A stretch of 9,973 nucleotides of DNA from Candidatus Anaerobutyricum stercoripullorum (GTDB lineage Bacteria > Bacillota > Clostridia > Lachnospirales > Lachnospiraceae). Every line of letters starts with the position of its first letter. Position 1 is the stretch's first letter. The notes beneath the pieces were generated by a model. It saw nothing but the letters and a program-made list of their open reading frames with translations. It was not told where the DNA came from and made no database searches. The DNA is taken from the NCBI GenBank assembly GCA_019114885.1, contig DXEQ01000239.1, forward strand, positions 1 through 9,973. Direction: 5' to 3'. Positions 1 to 6,144 of the stretch are shown here, one piece after another. Made by a program: the position numbers and the translations under genes.

Positions 1-32
1 ATAAAAAAAGAAAATGCGGGACAGGGTATCTC

Positions 33-61
33 TTGACAAACTATTATTTGAAACGTATAAT
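33..61 (+). promoter_or_regulatory. Sigma-A promoter of the TetR-family gene
   Basis: A perfect -35 box TTGACA (33-38) and a perfect -10 box TATAAT (56-61) are separated by 17 bp. Transcription should start near position 68, inside the palindrome at 60-85, so a protein bound there would block the promoter. Confidence 0.9.
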
Positions 62-85
62 AACAGTGTTATATAACACTGTTAT
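60..85. promoter_or_regulatory. 26-bp perfect palindrome, probable TetR-type autoregulatory operator
   Basis: The left half ATAACAGTGTTAT is followed directly by its exact reverse complement, with the centre between 72 and 73. It overlaps the end of the -10 box and the expected transcription start, and ends just before the ribosome binding site GGAGGG (88-93) of the adjacent TetR-family gene. TetR-family dimers usually bind dyads of this kind in their own promoter, so autorepression is the natural reading. That the neighbouring protein binds here is inferred. The motif does not recur at the other promoters in the window. Confidence 0.8.
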
Positions 86-97
86 CTGGAGGGAATT

Positions 98-715
98 ATG
101 GATGAAAAATCACCGGATACTTTAAAAAAAATACAGCATGCTGCTATGGAAGAATTTTCTGATAAGGGGTTTCTGGGTGCCTCACTGCGGCAGATTGTCA
201 AAAAGGCCGGAGTGACCACCGGGGCTTTCTACGGGTATTTTTCCAGCAAAGAAGCATTGTTTAATGCGATGGTAGAACCACATGCCGCGGCGCTCATGGG
301 TCGGTATATGGAAGCGCAGACTTCATTTGCCGAACTTCCGGAGTCGGAGCAGCCTTCCCATATGGGGCTGGAATCCAGTGAGTATATCCATTGGATGGTG
401 GATTACATCACTCAGCACCGGGAACCGGTAAAGCTGCTGCTATGCCGGTCGGAAGGTACCTGCTATGAACATTTCGTTCATAACATGGTCGAGGTTGAGG
501 TAGAGTACACCATGAAATACATGGAAGTTCTCCGTCGCCTTGGACAGGATATCCCGGAACTGGATGAGCAGATGTGCCATATTATTGCCAGCGGTATGTT
601 TAATGGAGTGTTTGAGATTGTGATACACGACATGCCGAGAGACAGGGCGCTGCGTTATGTAGATCAGCTGCGGGATTTTTACACAGCCGGGTGGCTGAAA
701 TTGATGGGGCAGTAG
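98..715 (+). CDS. TetR/AcrR-family transcriptional regulator
   Basis: This is a 205-aa ligand-responsive DNA-binding repressor. The N-terminal three-helix TetR domain covers about residues 8-59. Its hallmark region contains LRQIVKKAGVTTGAFYGYF followed by SSKEALF, the recognition helix and the start of helix 4. The rest is the all-helical ligand/dimer domain, which is poorly conserved, so the inducer cannot be read from sequence. The ATG start follows GGAGGG with a 4-nt gap. The gene has its own consensus promoter with an overlapping perfect palindrome, and a hairpin terminator overlaps its stop codon, so it is probably autoregulated and largely uncoupled from the ABC genes that follow. Those genes are the likeliest other targets because they are adjacent, but no copy of its palindrome lies in front of them. 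They carry a different dyad instead. Confidence 0.93.
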   Translation: MDEKSPDTLKKIQHAAMEEFSDKGFLGASLRQIVKKAGVTTGAFYGYFSSKEALFNAMVEPHAAALMGRYMEAQTSFAELPESEQPSHMGLESSEYIHWMVDYITQHREPVKLLLCRSEGTCYEHFVHNMVEVEVEYTMKYMEVLRRLGQDIPELDEQMCHIIASGMFNGVFEIVIHDMPRDRALRYVDQLRDFYTAGWLKLMGQ

Positions 716-729
716 CCCCCATCTTTTTT
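703..729 (+). terminator. Rho-independent terminator overlapping the TetR-gene stop codon
   Basis: GATGGGGC (703-710), a 4-nt loop AGTA, then GCCCCCATC (715-723) form a GC-rich stem with one bulged C, followed directly by six T (724-729). The TAG stop codon (713-715) sits in the loop and descending arm. Ribosomes reaching the stop codon would cover the hairpin, so termination may be only partial and depend on translation. Confidence 0.75.
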
Positions 730-738
730 ACCTTAGGA

Positions 739-754
739 GTTAGTTGATTCTAAC
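739..754. promoter_or_regulatory. GTTAG-type dyad, copy 1 (upstream of the ABC pair)
   Basis: GTTAGTTGATTCTAAC has perfect inverted arms GTTAG/CTAAC around a 6-bp centre. It lies between the terminator of the regulator gene and the first ABC gene. Related copies are at 4399-4414 and 4773-4788, each also just upstream of a gene. No convincing -35/-10 pair was found here (a weak TAAAAA lies at 762-767), so the exact promoter is unknown, but a repressor bound here would sit on any promoter between 724 and 780. The TTAG/CTAA half-sites resemble those bound by DtxR/IdeR-family metalloregulators. Confidence 0.7.
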
Positions 755-790
755 TTAATGATAAAAATTTGCAATAAAGGAGGGATTCTT

Positions 791-2575
791 TTGAAATCAA
801 AGAAACAAAACAGCTTGTCTCGTATTATGAGTTATGCGGGAAGGCATAAAAATCTTACCCTGTTGGGGTGTGTTCTTTCTGCCTTATCCGCAGTGTCGGG
901 CCTGATACCATTTGTATGTGTCTGGCTGGCGGCAAAGAATGCTCTGGTGACCTGGCCTGATTTTGAGGAGACTCACAATCTCGTTCGCTGGGGATGGATA
1001 GCGGTGTGGACGGCTGTCGGCAGTATTGTCTTATATTTTGCGGCGCTCATGTCCACGCATATTGCCGCTTTTCGCACTGCCCGAAATATCCGGTATACTG
1101 CTATGCAGCATGTGCTGAAGCTGCCATTGGGTTTCTTTTCAGAAAATCAGTCGGGACGTTTGCGAAAACTCATTGACGATAACGCGGGGCTTACGGAAGA
1201 TCTACTGGCTCATAAACTCCCTGATCTGGCGGGAACCGTGGTGACACCAGTCGCCGCCATCGCGATGCTGTTTCTTTTTGACTGGAGAATGGGACTTTTG
1301 TGCCTGCTGACTATGGTGTTGGCGCTTCTTTCCATGTGTCTGATGATGGGCGGCAAAAATGCAGGTTTCTTTCATCGGTATCAGAAGGAAATAGAGCGTA
1401 TGAGTGGTGAGGCAGTGGAATATGTGCGGGGAATCCCGGTAGTAAAGATGTTTCAACAGACTGTCTATTCCTTCAAAGCTTTTTATGCTGCCATCAAAGA
1501 TTACAGCGACCTGGCAAGCCAGTATGCCATGAGCTGCCGTGTCGGGCAGACCTGCTTTTTGACCTTTATCAATGGAGCATTCGCCTTGTTGATTCCTGCG
1601 GCATTGCTCATGGCGTCTGGTGGAAATGTGCGGGAAGTGCTGGTTAATTTTATTTTTTATGCACTGTTTGCTCCTGCCTGTGGTCAGATGATCAATCGGA
1701 TCATGTACATGAGTGAGGCTGTCATGGAAGCGGATGAGGCTATTGGTCGTCTGGACGAGATTCTGGATCAGAAACCTATGGAAGAATCAAAAAAACAGAA
1801 CCACCCTGTCAACACTACGGTATCGTTTGATCATGTGACATTTACTTACCCCGGAGCAGATCATCCGGCTCTTACTGATGTGACATTTACTGTCCGGCCT
1901 GGTCAGATAGCGGCGTTGGTGGGGCCGTCCGGAGGAGGCAAAACAACGGCAGCCAGCCTGATTCCCCGATTCTGGGATACGGACAGCGGCACCGTTTCCA
2001 TTGGCGGGGTCAATGTCCGGGATATGAATACGGAAGATTTGATGAAGCAGGTGGCATTTGTTTTTCAGAATACCCGGTTGTTTAAAGAGAGTCTCCTGGA
2101 AAATATCCGCGCTGCCAGGCCGGAAGCCTCCAGAGAAGAAGTCATTGCCGCTGCTCATGCCGCCCAGTGTGACGATATTCTGGAAAAACTTCCGCAAGGT
2201 CTGGATACTGTGGTGGGGACAAAGGGAATATATCTTTCCGGAGGCGAACAGCAGCGGATTGCTCTGGCGAGGGCGATTCTGAAAGATGCTCCCATTGTCG
2301 TGCTGGATGAGGCCACCGCATTTGCTGATCCGGAAAATGAACATCAGATTCAAAAGGCATTTGAAGTGCTGACGGAGAACAAAACGGTGTTGATGATCGC
2401 TCACCGGCTGTCTACTGTACAGGACGCAGATTCCATCATCGTATTAAACGATGGAAAGATTGTCGAACAGGGCAGGCATGACAGTCTGCTCGCACAGCAT
2501 GGCGTTTATGCCGCCATGTGGGAGGATTACCAGCGCAGCGCCCGGTGGAAAGTTGGGAAGGAGGAAACAATATGA
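791..2575 (+). CDS. ABC transporter, fused membrane domain and ATPase (half-transporter 1)
   Basis: This membrane protein of about 594 aa has an exporter-type six-helix domain at about residues 10-320 and a C-terminal ATPase. Visible ATPase motifs are Walker A GPSGGGKTT (378-386), signature LSGGE (482-486), Walker B VLDE (504-507) and H-loop His538. The start is taken as TTG 791 because AAAGGAGGG (777-784) lies 6 nt before it. An in-frame ATG at 758 has no ribosome binding site and would add 11 residues. The stop overlaps the ATG of the next ABC gene (ATGA), so the two are translationally coupled and probably form a heterodimer. The stretch DEATAFADPENE after Walker B is, as I recall, typical of the siderophore-import group YbtP/YbtQ and IrtA/IrtB, which have the exporter fold but work inward. 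With the metal-type dyad upstream, iron-chelate import is favoured. Drug or peptide export remains possible. Confidence 0.92.
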   Translation: MKSKKQNSLSRIMSYAGRHKNLTLLGCVLSALSAVSGLIPFVCVWLAAKNALVTWPDFEETHNLVRWGWIAVWTAVGSIVLYFAALMSTHIAAFRTARNIRYTAMQHVLKLPLGFFSENQSGRLRKLIDDNAGLTEDLLAHKLPDLAGTVVTPVAAIAMLFLFDWRMGLLCLLTMVLALLSMCLMMGGKNAGFFHRYQKEIERMSGEAVEYVRGIPVVKMFQQTVYSFKAFYAAIKDYSDLASQYAMSCRVGQTCFLTFINGAFALLIPAALLMASGGNVREVLVNFIFYALFAPACGQMINRIMYMSEAVMEADEAIGRLDEILDQKPMEESKKQNHPVNTTVSFDHVTFTYPGADHPALTDVTFTVRPGQIAALVGPSGGGKTTAASLIPRFWDTDSGTVSIGGVNVRDMNTEDLMKQVAFVFQNTRLFKESLLENIRAARPEASREEVIAAAHAAQCDDILEKLPQGLDTVVGTKGIYLSGGEQQRIALARAILKDAPIVVLDEATAFADPENEHQIQKAFEVLTENKTVLMIAHRLSTVQDADSIIVLNDGKIVEQGRHDSLLAQHGVYAAMWEDYQRSARWKVGKEETI

Positions 2576-4323
2576 CGAAGAAGTTACAACATTTGTTTGC
2601 TCTCAGTGAAAAGGGAGCAAAAGATCTGATCAAAGCCGTCCTGTGGTGTTTTGTATGCAACATAAGTCTGATGTTACCTGTGGGAGTCGTCCTCTTTACA
2701 GTACAGTATCTCTTAGATTGCATGGGAAATGGGGGCAATCCTGTGAACGAGTTCTGGATTTATGTGGGAGGCGGTCTGGTCATTTTGATTCTGCTGTTCA
2801 TTTTCCACTGGTTTCAGTATGCCTCACTGTATCTGGCGACCTACAAAGAGAGCGCCAGCCGGCGGGTGAATCTGGCGGAAATTTTGCGCCGGCTTCCATT
2901 AAGCTTTTTTGGAAACAGAGATCTGAGTGACCTGACTTCCGCCATGATCGCGGACTGTTCCAGCCTGGATCAAATGTTTTCTCATTATATACCACAACTT
3001 TTTGCGTCCATCTTTTCTACGCTGGTAATCGGCGCTGCCATGTTCTTTTGTGACTGGCGGATGGCACTGGCTGTATTGTGGGTGGTGCCGGTGGCGATTC
3101 TGCTGACGGCAGGGAGTAAAAAGATTCAGGATTCCTTCGGCATAAAAAATATTTTGAATAAGAGGGCGGTGACGGACTGTATTCAGGAGGGACTGGAGAC
3201 CATACGGGATATCAAAGCATGCTCTCGTCAGGAACAGTATATGAGGGAACTGGATAAAAAACTGGCCGCCATGGAGAAGGGCTCCGTTCACTCAGAACTG
3301 GCAACAGGCGTATTCGTATGCTCTGCGCAGGCTTTTCTTCGTCTGGGACTGGCGACCACGATTTTGACCGGAGGAGCGCTTCTGGCAGCCGGAGAACTTT
3401 CTTTTCTCTATTTTCTGGGATTCCTTTTTGCCGCCGCGAGGCTTTATGACCCTCTGGGTCTGGTTCTCCAGAATATCGCCGCCACTTTCAATGCCAAATT
3501 ACAGATTGAACGGATGCGTTCTATTCTGGAACAACCGGTGCAGGAAGGAACGGAGCAATTTACCCCGCAAAATTATGATATTACATTTGACCACGTGTCC
3601 TTTGCCTATCGGGAAGGAGACGGTGTGCTGAATGATGTAAGCTTTACTGCCAGACAGGGAGAAGTAACTGCTCTCATAGGACCTTCCGGTGGAGGAAAGT
3701 CTACTGCGTGTAAACTTGCCGCGCGTTTCTGGGACGCTTCCAGTGGCAAAGTAACCCTCGGAGGAGTAAATGTGTCCGATGTGGAACCGGAGACATTGTT
3801 AAAATATTATTCTATGGTATTTCAGGATGTGGTGTTGTTCCGGGATACCGTGATGGAAAATATACGTCTGGGTCGCCGTGGAGCCACGGACGAAGAAGTC
3901 ATTGCCGCCGCTAAGGCAGCCCGGTGTGATGAATTTGTCCGGAGACTTCCTCAAGGCTACCAGACCATGATCGGAGAAAACGGTTCAACGCTTTCCGGCG
4001 GTGAACGCCAGAGGATTTCCATTGCCCGGGCCATTTTGAAGGACGCGCCGGTCATTCTTCTTGATGAGGCCACTGCCAGTCTGGATGTGGAAAATGAAAG
4101 TGCAGTCCAGGATGCTCTTTCCCGTCTGCTGCAGGGTAAGACGGTACTGGTCATCGCCCACAGAATGCGTACCGTTGCGGGAGCGGATCACATTGTTGTC
4201 CTGGAGAAGGGGCGTGTGGTTCAGCAGGGCACACCGGAAGAATTGATGGAACAGGGAGGTCTTTACCGGCGAATGACAGAACTCCAAAGAAAAACGGCGC
4301 AGTGGAAACTGGGAGTATCATAA
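2572..4323 (+). CDS. ABC transporter, fused membrane domain and ATPase (half-transporter 2)
   Basis: This 583-aa protein has the same architecture as its upstream partner: a six-helix membrane domain (about 1-310) and an ATPase with Walker A GPSGGGKST (370-378), signature LSGGE (474-478), Walker B ILLDE (495-499) and H-loop His530. The start is ATG 2572, which overlaps the previous stop codon as ATGA and follows AAGGAGG (2558-2564) by 7 nt. A longer in-frame ATG at 2518 would lie inside the upstream gene without a ribosome binding site. The segment LPLSFFGNRDLSDLTSAM is like the intracellular loop of YbtPQ/IrtAB-type transporters, by recollection rather than alignment. Both ATPases have Walker B Glu and H-loop His, so both sites look competent. 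No terminator was seen after the stop, but a new consensus promoter begins 37 bp further on. Confidence 0.92.
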   Translation: MTKKLQHLFALSEKGAKDLIKAVLWCFVCNISLMLPVGVVLFTVQYLLDCMGNGGNPVNEFWIYVGGGLVILILLFIFHWFQYASLYLATYKESASRRVNLAEILRRLPLSFFGNRDLSDLTSAMIADCSSLDQMFSHYIPQLFASIFSTLVIGAAMFFCDWRMALAVLWVVPVAILLTAGSKKIQDSFGIKNILNKRAVTDCIQEGLETIRDIKACSRQEQYMRELDKKLAAMEKGSVHSELATGVFVCSAQAFLRLGLATTILTGGALLAAGELSFLYFLGFLFAAARLYDPLGLVLQNIAATFNAKLQIERMRSILEQPVQEGTEQFTPQNYDITFDHVSFAYREGDGVLNDVSFTARQGEVTALIGPSGGGKSTACKLAARFWDASSGKVTLGGVNVSDVEPETLLKYYSMVFQDVVLFRDTVMENIRLGRRGATDEEVIAAAKAARCDEFVRRLPQGYQTMIGENGSTLSGGERQRISIARAILKDAPVILLDEATASLDVENESAVQDALSRLLQGKTVLVIAHRMRTVAGADHIVVLEKGRVVQQGTPEELMEQGGLYRRMTELQRKTAQWKLGVS

Positions 4324-4360
4324 CAATTTTCACGCATAAAAACTTTTATCCACAAACTAC

Positions 4361-4389
4361 TTGACAAGATCGATGAAAGACACTATAAT
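4361..4389 (+). promoter_or_regulatory. Consensus sigma-A promoter of the metal-binding protein gene
   Basis: A perfect TTGACA (4361-4366) and a perfect TATAAT (4384-4389) are separated by 17 bp. Transcription should start near 4396, directly against the dyad at 4399-4414. So strong an unregulated promoter would be very active, which fits control by a repressor bound at the dyad. Confidence 0.9.
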
Positions 4390-4398
4390 ATGCATGAA

Positions 4399-4414
4399 GT
4401 TAGTTAAAGCTAAC
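4399..4414. promoter_or_regulatory. GTTAG-type dyad, copy 2 (operator at the transcription start)
   Basis: GTTAGTTAAAGCTAAC has arms GTTAG/CTAAC around a 6-bp centre. An overlapping dyad TAGTTA-AAGC-TAACTA extends to 4417. It begins a few bases after the expected transcription start of a perfect promoter, a classic repressor position. It shares GTTAGTT and CTAA with the copies at 739 and 4773. Confidence 0.8.
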
Positions 4415-4455
4415 TATAATAGAATTAAGATATCTCAAACGGAAAGGGAAGAACA

Positions 4456-4701
4456 ATGTGGAAATATACAGTTGAAGTGAATGGAATGATGTGCGGTATG
4501 TGCGAGGCGCATGTGAATGATGAAGTGCGCAAAGCTTTTCCGGTAAAAAAGGTAACTTCTTCCCGCGCTAAAAAACAGACGGTGATTCTTTCCGATGCGG
4601 AGCTTGATACAGCCCAGCTTGCGGATGTAATTCGAGGTACCGGATATGAGATCGGTGAGATTCAAAAGGAGCCGTATAAAAAGAGGAGACTATTCGGTTA
4701 A
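4456..4701 (+). CDS. Small heavy-metal-associated (HMA-like) protein
   Basis: This 81-aa cytoplasmic protein has one HMA/CopZ-like ferredoxin fold. The metal-binding loop is GMMCGMC at residues 10-16, with Cys13 and Cys16 as the pair that binds a soft metal ion. The MxCxxC pattern is typical of copper or mercury chaperones. The protein ends in a basic tail, PYKKRRLFG, not seen in classic CopZ. It starts at ATG 4456 after AAAGGGAAG. The gene is monocistronic, with a perfect promoter and dyad in front and a hairpin terminator behind. No copper ATPase is adjacent. The dyad is shared with the ABC pair and DUF3793-flavodoxin, so this protein probably works in the same metal response. The metal itself (Cu, Fe or Zn) cannot be decided from sequence. 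Confidence 0.88.
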   Translation: MWKYTVEVNGMMCGMCEAHVNDEVRKAFPVKKVTSSRAKKQTVILSDAELDTAQLADVIRGTGYEIGEIQKEPYKKRRLFG

Positions 4702-4704
4702 TTT

Positions 4705-4763
4705 CTGTGAGAAAGGGATTCATGCAGTGATGTGCATGAATCCCCTGGCACAGTCTTTTTTTT
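4705..4763 (+). terminator. Rho-independent terminator after the metal-binding protein gene
   Basis: GGGATTCATGCA (4715-4726) and its exact complement TGCATGAATCCC (4733-4744) form a 12-bp stem with loop GTGATG. An outer CTGTG (4705-4709) pairs with CACAG (4749-4753) across a small internal loop. Eight T follow at 4756-4763. Confidence 0.88.
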
Positions 4764-4772
4764 GAACAATGG

Positions 4773-4788
4773 GTTAGTTAAAACTAAT
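4773..4788. promoter_or_regulatory. GTTAG-type dyad, copy 3 (upstream of DUF3793-flavodoxin)
   Basis: GTTAGTTAAAACTAAT matches copy 2 at all but two positions. A dyad TTAGTT-AA-AACTAA lies within it. A possible promoter is TTGAAC (4762-4767), 17 bp, then TAATTG (4785-4790), whose weak -10 lies inside the dyad. The -35 would overlap the T-run of the preceding terminator. The promoter is uncertain, but the dyad match is clear. Confidence 0.72.
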
Positions 4789-4840
4789 TGTTTGTGATCC
4801 AGCAGATGTTGTTTTTTCATAACAGGAAGGGAAGGTGTCT

Positions 4841-5392
4841 ATGTTAGAAGACTTAATTATTCGTCATTGTTCTCCCACTCTGGCAGGGATTAAGACCGGC
4901 AATCTTTTTTCCTGTGCCTGCCCTTGCAGGAAGGAACTGACGAAAGCTTTATCCAGCTTAAACAGGAGACTGGTTCCCAAGGGAATCCGCATATTGCCGC
5001 TTAAGATATGCAGGGGGCGCGCCCTGATCTATGCCTACCGTCCCCATGCGCTGGAGAATGATCTGGCGGATCATCACGCCAGAGAACTGCTGCTGCAATA
5101 TGGTTACCTGCCGGAGAATCTGAACGCCTGCGTCATACATCTGATTCAGCGCCTTCGTTCCGCGGAGAAGTTTCCTCATGAGATCGGTCTGTTTTTAAGT
5201 TATCCTCCGGAGGACGTTCTGGGATTCATCCTTAACAAAGCCTGCAATCACAAATGTGCAGGCTGCTGGAAAGTATACGGAGATGAACAGGAAGCAAAAA
5301 ATGTTTTCGAAAAATATAATCTTTGCAGCAAAATGTATTTTCAGCTGTGGAAACAAGGGAAATCCATCGAGCAGCTTACGGTAGCTGGCTGA
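4841..5392 (+). CDS. DUF3793 family protein
   Basis: This 183-aa soluble protein of unknown function is recognised as DUF3793 from the N-terminal HCSPTLAGIKTGNLF (residues 9-23) and the C-terminal WKVYGDEQEA (143-152). Both are characteristic of this clostridial family by memory. It is rich in cysteine: Cys10, a CACPC cluster at 25-29, and Cys135, Cys139 and Cys142 just before the WKVYGD block, which suggests metal or cluster binding or redox chemistry. The start is ATG 4841, 5 nt after GGGAAGG. A GTG at 4835 in the same frame is the alternative and adds two residues. A flavodoxin gene follows after 37 bp with no terminator between, so the two are an operon. In my recollection the family often lies beside flavodoxin and ferrous-iron (Feo) genes, which fits a role in iron homeostasis. 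The activity is unknown. Confidence 0.85.
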   Translation: MLEDLIIRHCSPTLAGIKTGNLFSCACPCRKELTKALSSLNRRLVPKGIRILPLKICRGRALIYAYRPHALENDLADHHARELLLQYGYLPENLNACVIHLIQRLRSAEKFPHEIGLFLSYPPEDVLGFILNKACNHKCAGCWKVYGDEQEAKNVFEKYNLCSKMYFQLWKQGKSIEQLTVAG

Positions 5393-5429
5393 TGTTTCTA
5401 AAATAAATCAGAAAGGGTGTTTATATCTT

Positions 5430-5852
5430 ATGAGTAAAATTGCGATTGTTTATTGGAGTGGTACGGGCAATACGGAAGCGATGGCTTTTGCCGTTGAAGA
5501 AGGAGCCAGAAGCAAAGGGGCGGAAGTGTCCCTCATCACCGCCTCCGAGTTTTCGGCAGATCAGATTGGCAGTTATGATGCCATCGCTTTTGGCTGCCCG
5601 TCCATGGGATCGGAACAGCTGGAAGAGTGTGAGTTTGAACCGATGTTTACCGACTGCGAGGGAGACTTGCGTGGAAAAAACATCGCTCTGTTCGGTTCTT
5701 ATGGATGGGGAGATGGAGAATGGATGCGCAGCTGGGAAGAACGCTGCAGTGATGACGGAGCCAATCTCGTATGTGACAGTGTGATCTGCAACGAGGCTCC
5801 GGATGATGAGGCACTGTCGGCGTGCCGGCAGCTGGGTGAGGCATTGGCTTAA
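5430..5852 (+). CDS. Short-chain flavodoxin
   Basis: This 140-aa soluble FMN protein carries low-potential electrons and can replace ferredoxin when iron is limiting. The FMN phosphate loop is SGTGNT at residues 10-15, directly after the first strand KIAIVYW. The second FMN-contact region is FGSYGWGDGEW at 88-98, with Trp93 or Trp98 likely stacking near the flavin. The length is normal for short-chain clostridial flavodoxins, with no long-chain insertion. The start ATG 5430 follows GAAAGGGTG. The gene is second in an operon with DUF3793 behind a metal-type dyad, consistent with induction under iron starvation. A hairpin with a T-run at 5901-5957 follows and probably ends the transcript. Confidence 0.95.
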   Translation: MSKIAIVYWSGTGNTEAMAFAVEEGARSKGAEVSLITASEFSADQIGSYDAIAFGCPSMGSEQLEECEFEPMFTDCEGDLRGKNIALFGSYGWGDGEWMRSWEERCSDDGANLVCDSVICNEAPDDEALSACRQLGEALA

Positions 5853-5872
5853 AGAATGTAAACATATCGTGG

Positions 5873-5960
5873 TAAACAGACGGCGTCGCTGCCGTTTGGT
5901 CAGAAGGGGAAGGCTCCTTCCTTTGCGCAGGCGGAGGATGGGGTCTTTCCATTTTTTCTG
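5873..5960 (+). repeat. Structured intergenic element, copy 1 (also likely terminator of the flavodoxin operon)
   Basis: The element begins with TAAACAGACG 21 nt after the flavodoxin stop. It has a small hairpin ACGGC/GCCGT (5880-5895), then GGTCAGA, then a long helix pairing 5907-5922 with 5935-5950 (one T-T mismatch and three G-T pairs) around a 12-nt loop TTGCGCAGGCGG (5923-5934). CAGAA/TTCTG adds an outer clamp. ATTTTTT follows the helix, so it can act as a terminator. A second copy with the same order of parts and a 12-nt loop lies after argH. I do not recognise the family. Confidence 0.72.
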
Positions 5961-5979
5961 CATTTTTGCAGGGCGAATC

Positions 5980-6008
5980 TTGTCAGCCGCCACATTTTCA
6001 TGTAGAAT
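5980..6008 (+). promoter_or_regulatory. Sigma-A promoter of argH
   Basis: TTGTCA (5980-5985) and TAGAAT (6003-6008) are separated by 17 bp, each one mismatch from consensus. The start is expected near 6015, giving a 5' leader of about 130 nt before argH. Confidence 0.72.
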
Positions 6009-6014
6009 AAGGAA

Positions 6015-6144
6015 CAGTGATTACGGGGGCTGACGCCCGGGGATCGTATTCGATCGTGGCTGCTTAGCGAATGGGTCCTGCAGATACATTTTTTGTAAAG
6101 GCGGCAGCCGCACCGCAAAAATTATAAAATAAAGGAGGAGCATT
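6015..6144 (+). other. Structured 5' leader of argH
   Basis: Several stems can be read: GGGC/GCCC around TGAC (6027-6038), GATCG/CGATC around TATT (6042-6055), and TACA/TGTA (6085-6097). A longer-range pairing joins GGCTGC (6058-6063) to GCAGCC (6104-6109). It is mutually exclusive with a local GCGG-CAG-CCGC hairpin at 6101-6111 about 20 nt before the ribosome binding site AAAGGAGG (6131-6138). No T-box, lysine, glycine or other known riboswitch motif was recognised, and no T-run follows. Any control would more likely act on translation. This is a folding reading by eye, not a computed one. Confidence 0.4.

Noticed and set aside
758..790. ATG start for the first ABC gene
   Set aside because: There is no ribosome binding site before it, and an ideal AAAGGAGGG lies 6 nt before the in-frame TTG at 791.
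1787..2404. Open frame of 205 codons on the - strand
   Set aside because: It lies wholly inside the ATPase part of the first ABC gene on the other strand, has no family resemblance and no ribosome binding site. It is a shadow frame.
4415..4420. Second TATAAT after the dyad at 4399
   Set aside because: There is no acceptable -35 at 15-19 bp upstream, and the perfect promoter at 4361-4389 explains transcription.
739..4788. Fur boxes as the explanation of the three dyads
   Set aside because: The sites lack the GATAAT/ATTATC hexamers of Fur boxes. Their TTAG/CTAA arms fit DtxR-type sites better.
5421..6033. Open frames on both strands over the flavodoxin gene and the following gap
   Set aside because: They overlap a clear flavodoxin in other frames and extend into the structured element. 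They are Arg-rich shadow translations with no recognisable domain.
6015..6144. T-box or other known riboswitch before argH
   Set aside because: No AGGGTGG-type T-box sequence, terminator T-run or other riboswitch consensus could be found. Only unassigned stems remain.
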